From: CAZOLI01 sp964580675
GTDB lineage: Bacteria; Planctomycetota; MHYJ01; CAYXQY01
Direction of reading: 5' to 3'
Assembly: GCA_964580675.1 (NCBI GenBank)
Contig: CAZOLI010000002.1
Coordinates: forward strand, 62,001 to 126,000
Length of the DNA: 64,000 nt
Within the stretch, counting starts at the first letter, position 1. Each line of letters begins with the position of its first letter. The notes under the pieces are model-generated. The model was not told the origin of the DNA. It did no database searches and worked only from the letters and a program-made list of their open reading frames with translations. Of this stretch, positions 63,445-64,000 are shown piece by piece. Both the position numbers and the translations under genes were made by a program.

Positions 63445-63783
63445 ATGCCTGTACAGTCATACGGACTGCAATACACGATGTACAAGGCGGAGAACTCCCA
63501 GATGTTCCAGAATCAGTATGTCATTCAGGACCGCGGGGCCCGTGAACACAATAAGCGTCAGGTCCAGGCTCAGAATGAAGAGAAACTGAAACAGATTCAG
63601 GAAACCGAGGATCTGAACGGCGAGGATGCCTCGAGGATCGACACCCATACTGAGGGAGCCGGCGGAAACGGTGGCCGAATCGTGGCTCCCGTACGGGAGG
63701 AGGAGGAGGGAGAAGAAGGATCTCCCGAGGCCGCTGCACGCGACCTCGAAGGAAAGGGGCTTCGCCTCGACATCACCGTCTGA
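63445..63783 (+). CDS. Small unassigned protein after fliA
   Basis: The 112-residue product is not recognised. It starts MPVQSYGLQYTMYKAENSQM with FQNQYVIQDRGAREHNKRQV, glutamine/asparagine-rich and probably helical, and ends with a low-complexity acidic stretch and LEGKGLRLDITV. GGGAGAATC precedes the ATG. Position at the end of the flagellar locus suggests a motility link. Small proteins beginning with a similar VQ-Y pattern occur after fliA in some other phyla, but I cannot confirm this. Confidence 0.55.
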   Translation: MPVQSYGLQYTMYKAENSQMFQNQYVIQDRGAREHNKRQVQAQNEEKLKQIQETEDLNGEDASRIDTHTEGAGGNGGRIVAPVREEEEGEEGSPEAAARDLEGKGLRLDITV

Positions 63784-64000
63784 TTTTCCTGTTCAAGCGG
63801 CCGTAAGAAAACGTTTGTTTCTGCACACCTCCGAACAGTCGGTTCCGCTGTGGCCATTTTCGTAAAGGTCGGTGCCGGCGTTCAAAATTGGCCGGTTCTC
63901 TGATATTCTTGTAGAGGTCAACCGGAACACACCACATCCCGGTTCGCCCATTTTCGCATCCTGTTAGTCCGTATAGTTCCTTGAGCAACAACTTAACCGA
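63784..64000. other. End of window, no gene seen
   Basis: The last 217 bases show no coding frame of support, no tRNA and no clear terminator. Confidence 0.4.

Overview
The window is about 64 kb of a bacterial chromosome of moderate GC. It is gene-dense, with no rRNA, CRISPR array or recognisable mobile element. Its second half is one long flagellar and chemotaxis-type export locus. The gene order from flgB to fliA (flgB-flgC-fliE-fliF-fliG-fliH-fliI-fliJ-flbB/motE-like-fliK-flgD-flgE-flbD-motA-motB-fliL-fliN-fliO-P-Q-R-flhB-flhA-flhF-flhG-fliA) follows the order known from spirochaetes and some deep-branching phyla. Here it is preceded by a sigma-54 two-component pair. With the strongly acidic, E/D-rich proteins this suggests a flagellated, probably diderm and possibly salt-adapted bacterium. 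I cannot fix the phylum from sequence alone.

Region 1 (1-5511) is a metabolic and cell-envelope block: the end of folP, then the c-di-AMP module cdaA-cdaR-glmM and a leucyl aminopeptidase. Region 2 (5575-13142) holds a secreted protein on the minus strand, a tandem pair of membrane-anchored coiled-coil proteins with BRCT-like C-termini, pdxJ, dapA, and a minus-strand family I CoA-transferase pair. Region 3 (13426-17339) holds tRNA-Arg(TCG), a bleomycin-hydrolase-like peptidase, a membrane methyltransferase-like protein and a PQQ-type beta-propeller.

Region 4 (17462-24899) is the most unusual part. A tight three-gene operon encodes a stand-alone P-loop/DRTGG protein, a stand-alone MshEN (GspE N-terminal) protein, and a fusion of two HU-like modules, a receiver and an RsbW-type ATPase. 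It is followed by a Hen1-Pnkp pair. In that pair the 5'-kinase and the 3'-phosphatase look intact, but the ligase nucleotidyl-transferase motifs and the Hen1 methyltransferase metal site look lost. That suggests an RNA end-processing or end-sensing derivative of the bacterial RNA-repair system.

Region 5 (25086-31363) is housekeeping: an HNH nuclease, a TatD-like hydrolase, a HAD phosphatase, tRNA-Gln(TTG), thiS-thiG, rpsU, citrate synthase and a 3D-domain protein. Region 6 (31471-37341) is a regulatory operon: a palindromic promoter, a small MerR protein, a large TPR protein, a FlgN-like chaperone, a soluble histidine kinase and an NtrC-type activator.

Region 7 (37520-63783) begins with a near-consensus sigma-54 promoter and carries the flagellar genes. 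Its main anomaly is that fliM is missing from its usual place between fliL and fliN, while FliN has a long acidic N-terminus with a FliM-like EIDxLL-type motif. Several small unassigned proteins (38525, 62134, 63445) sit inside the locus.
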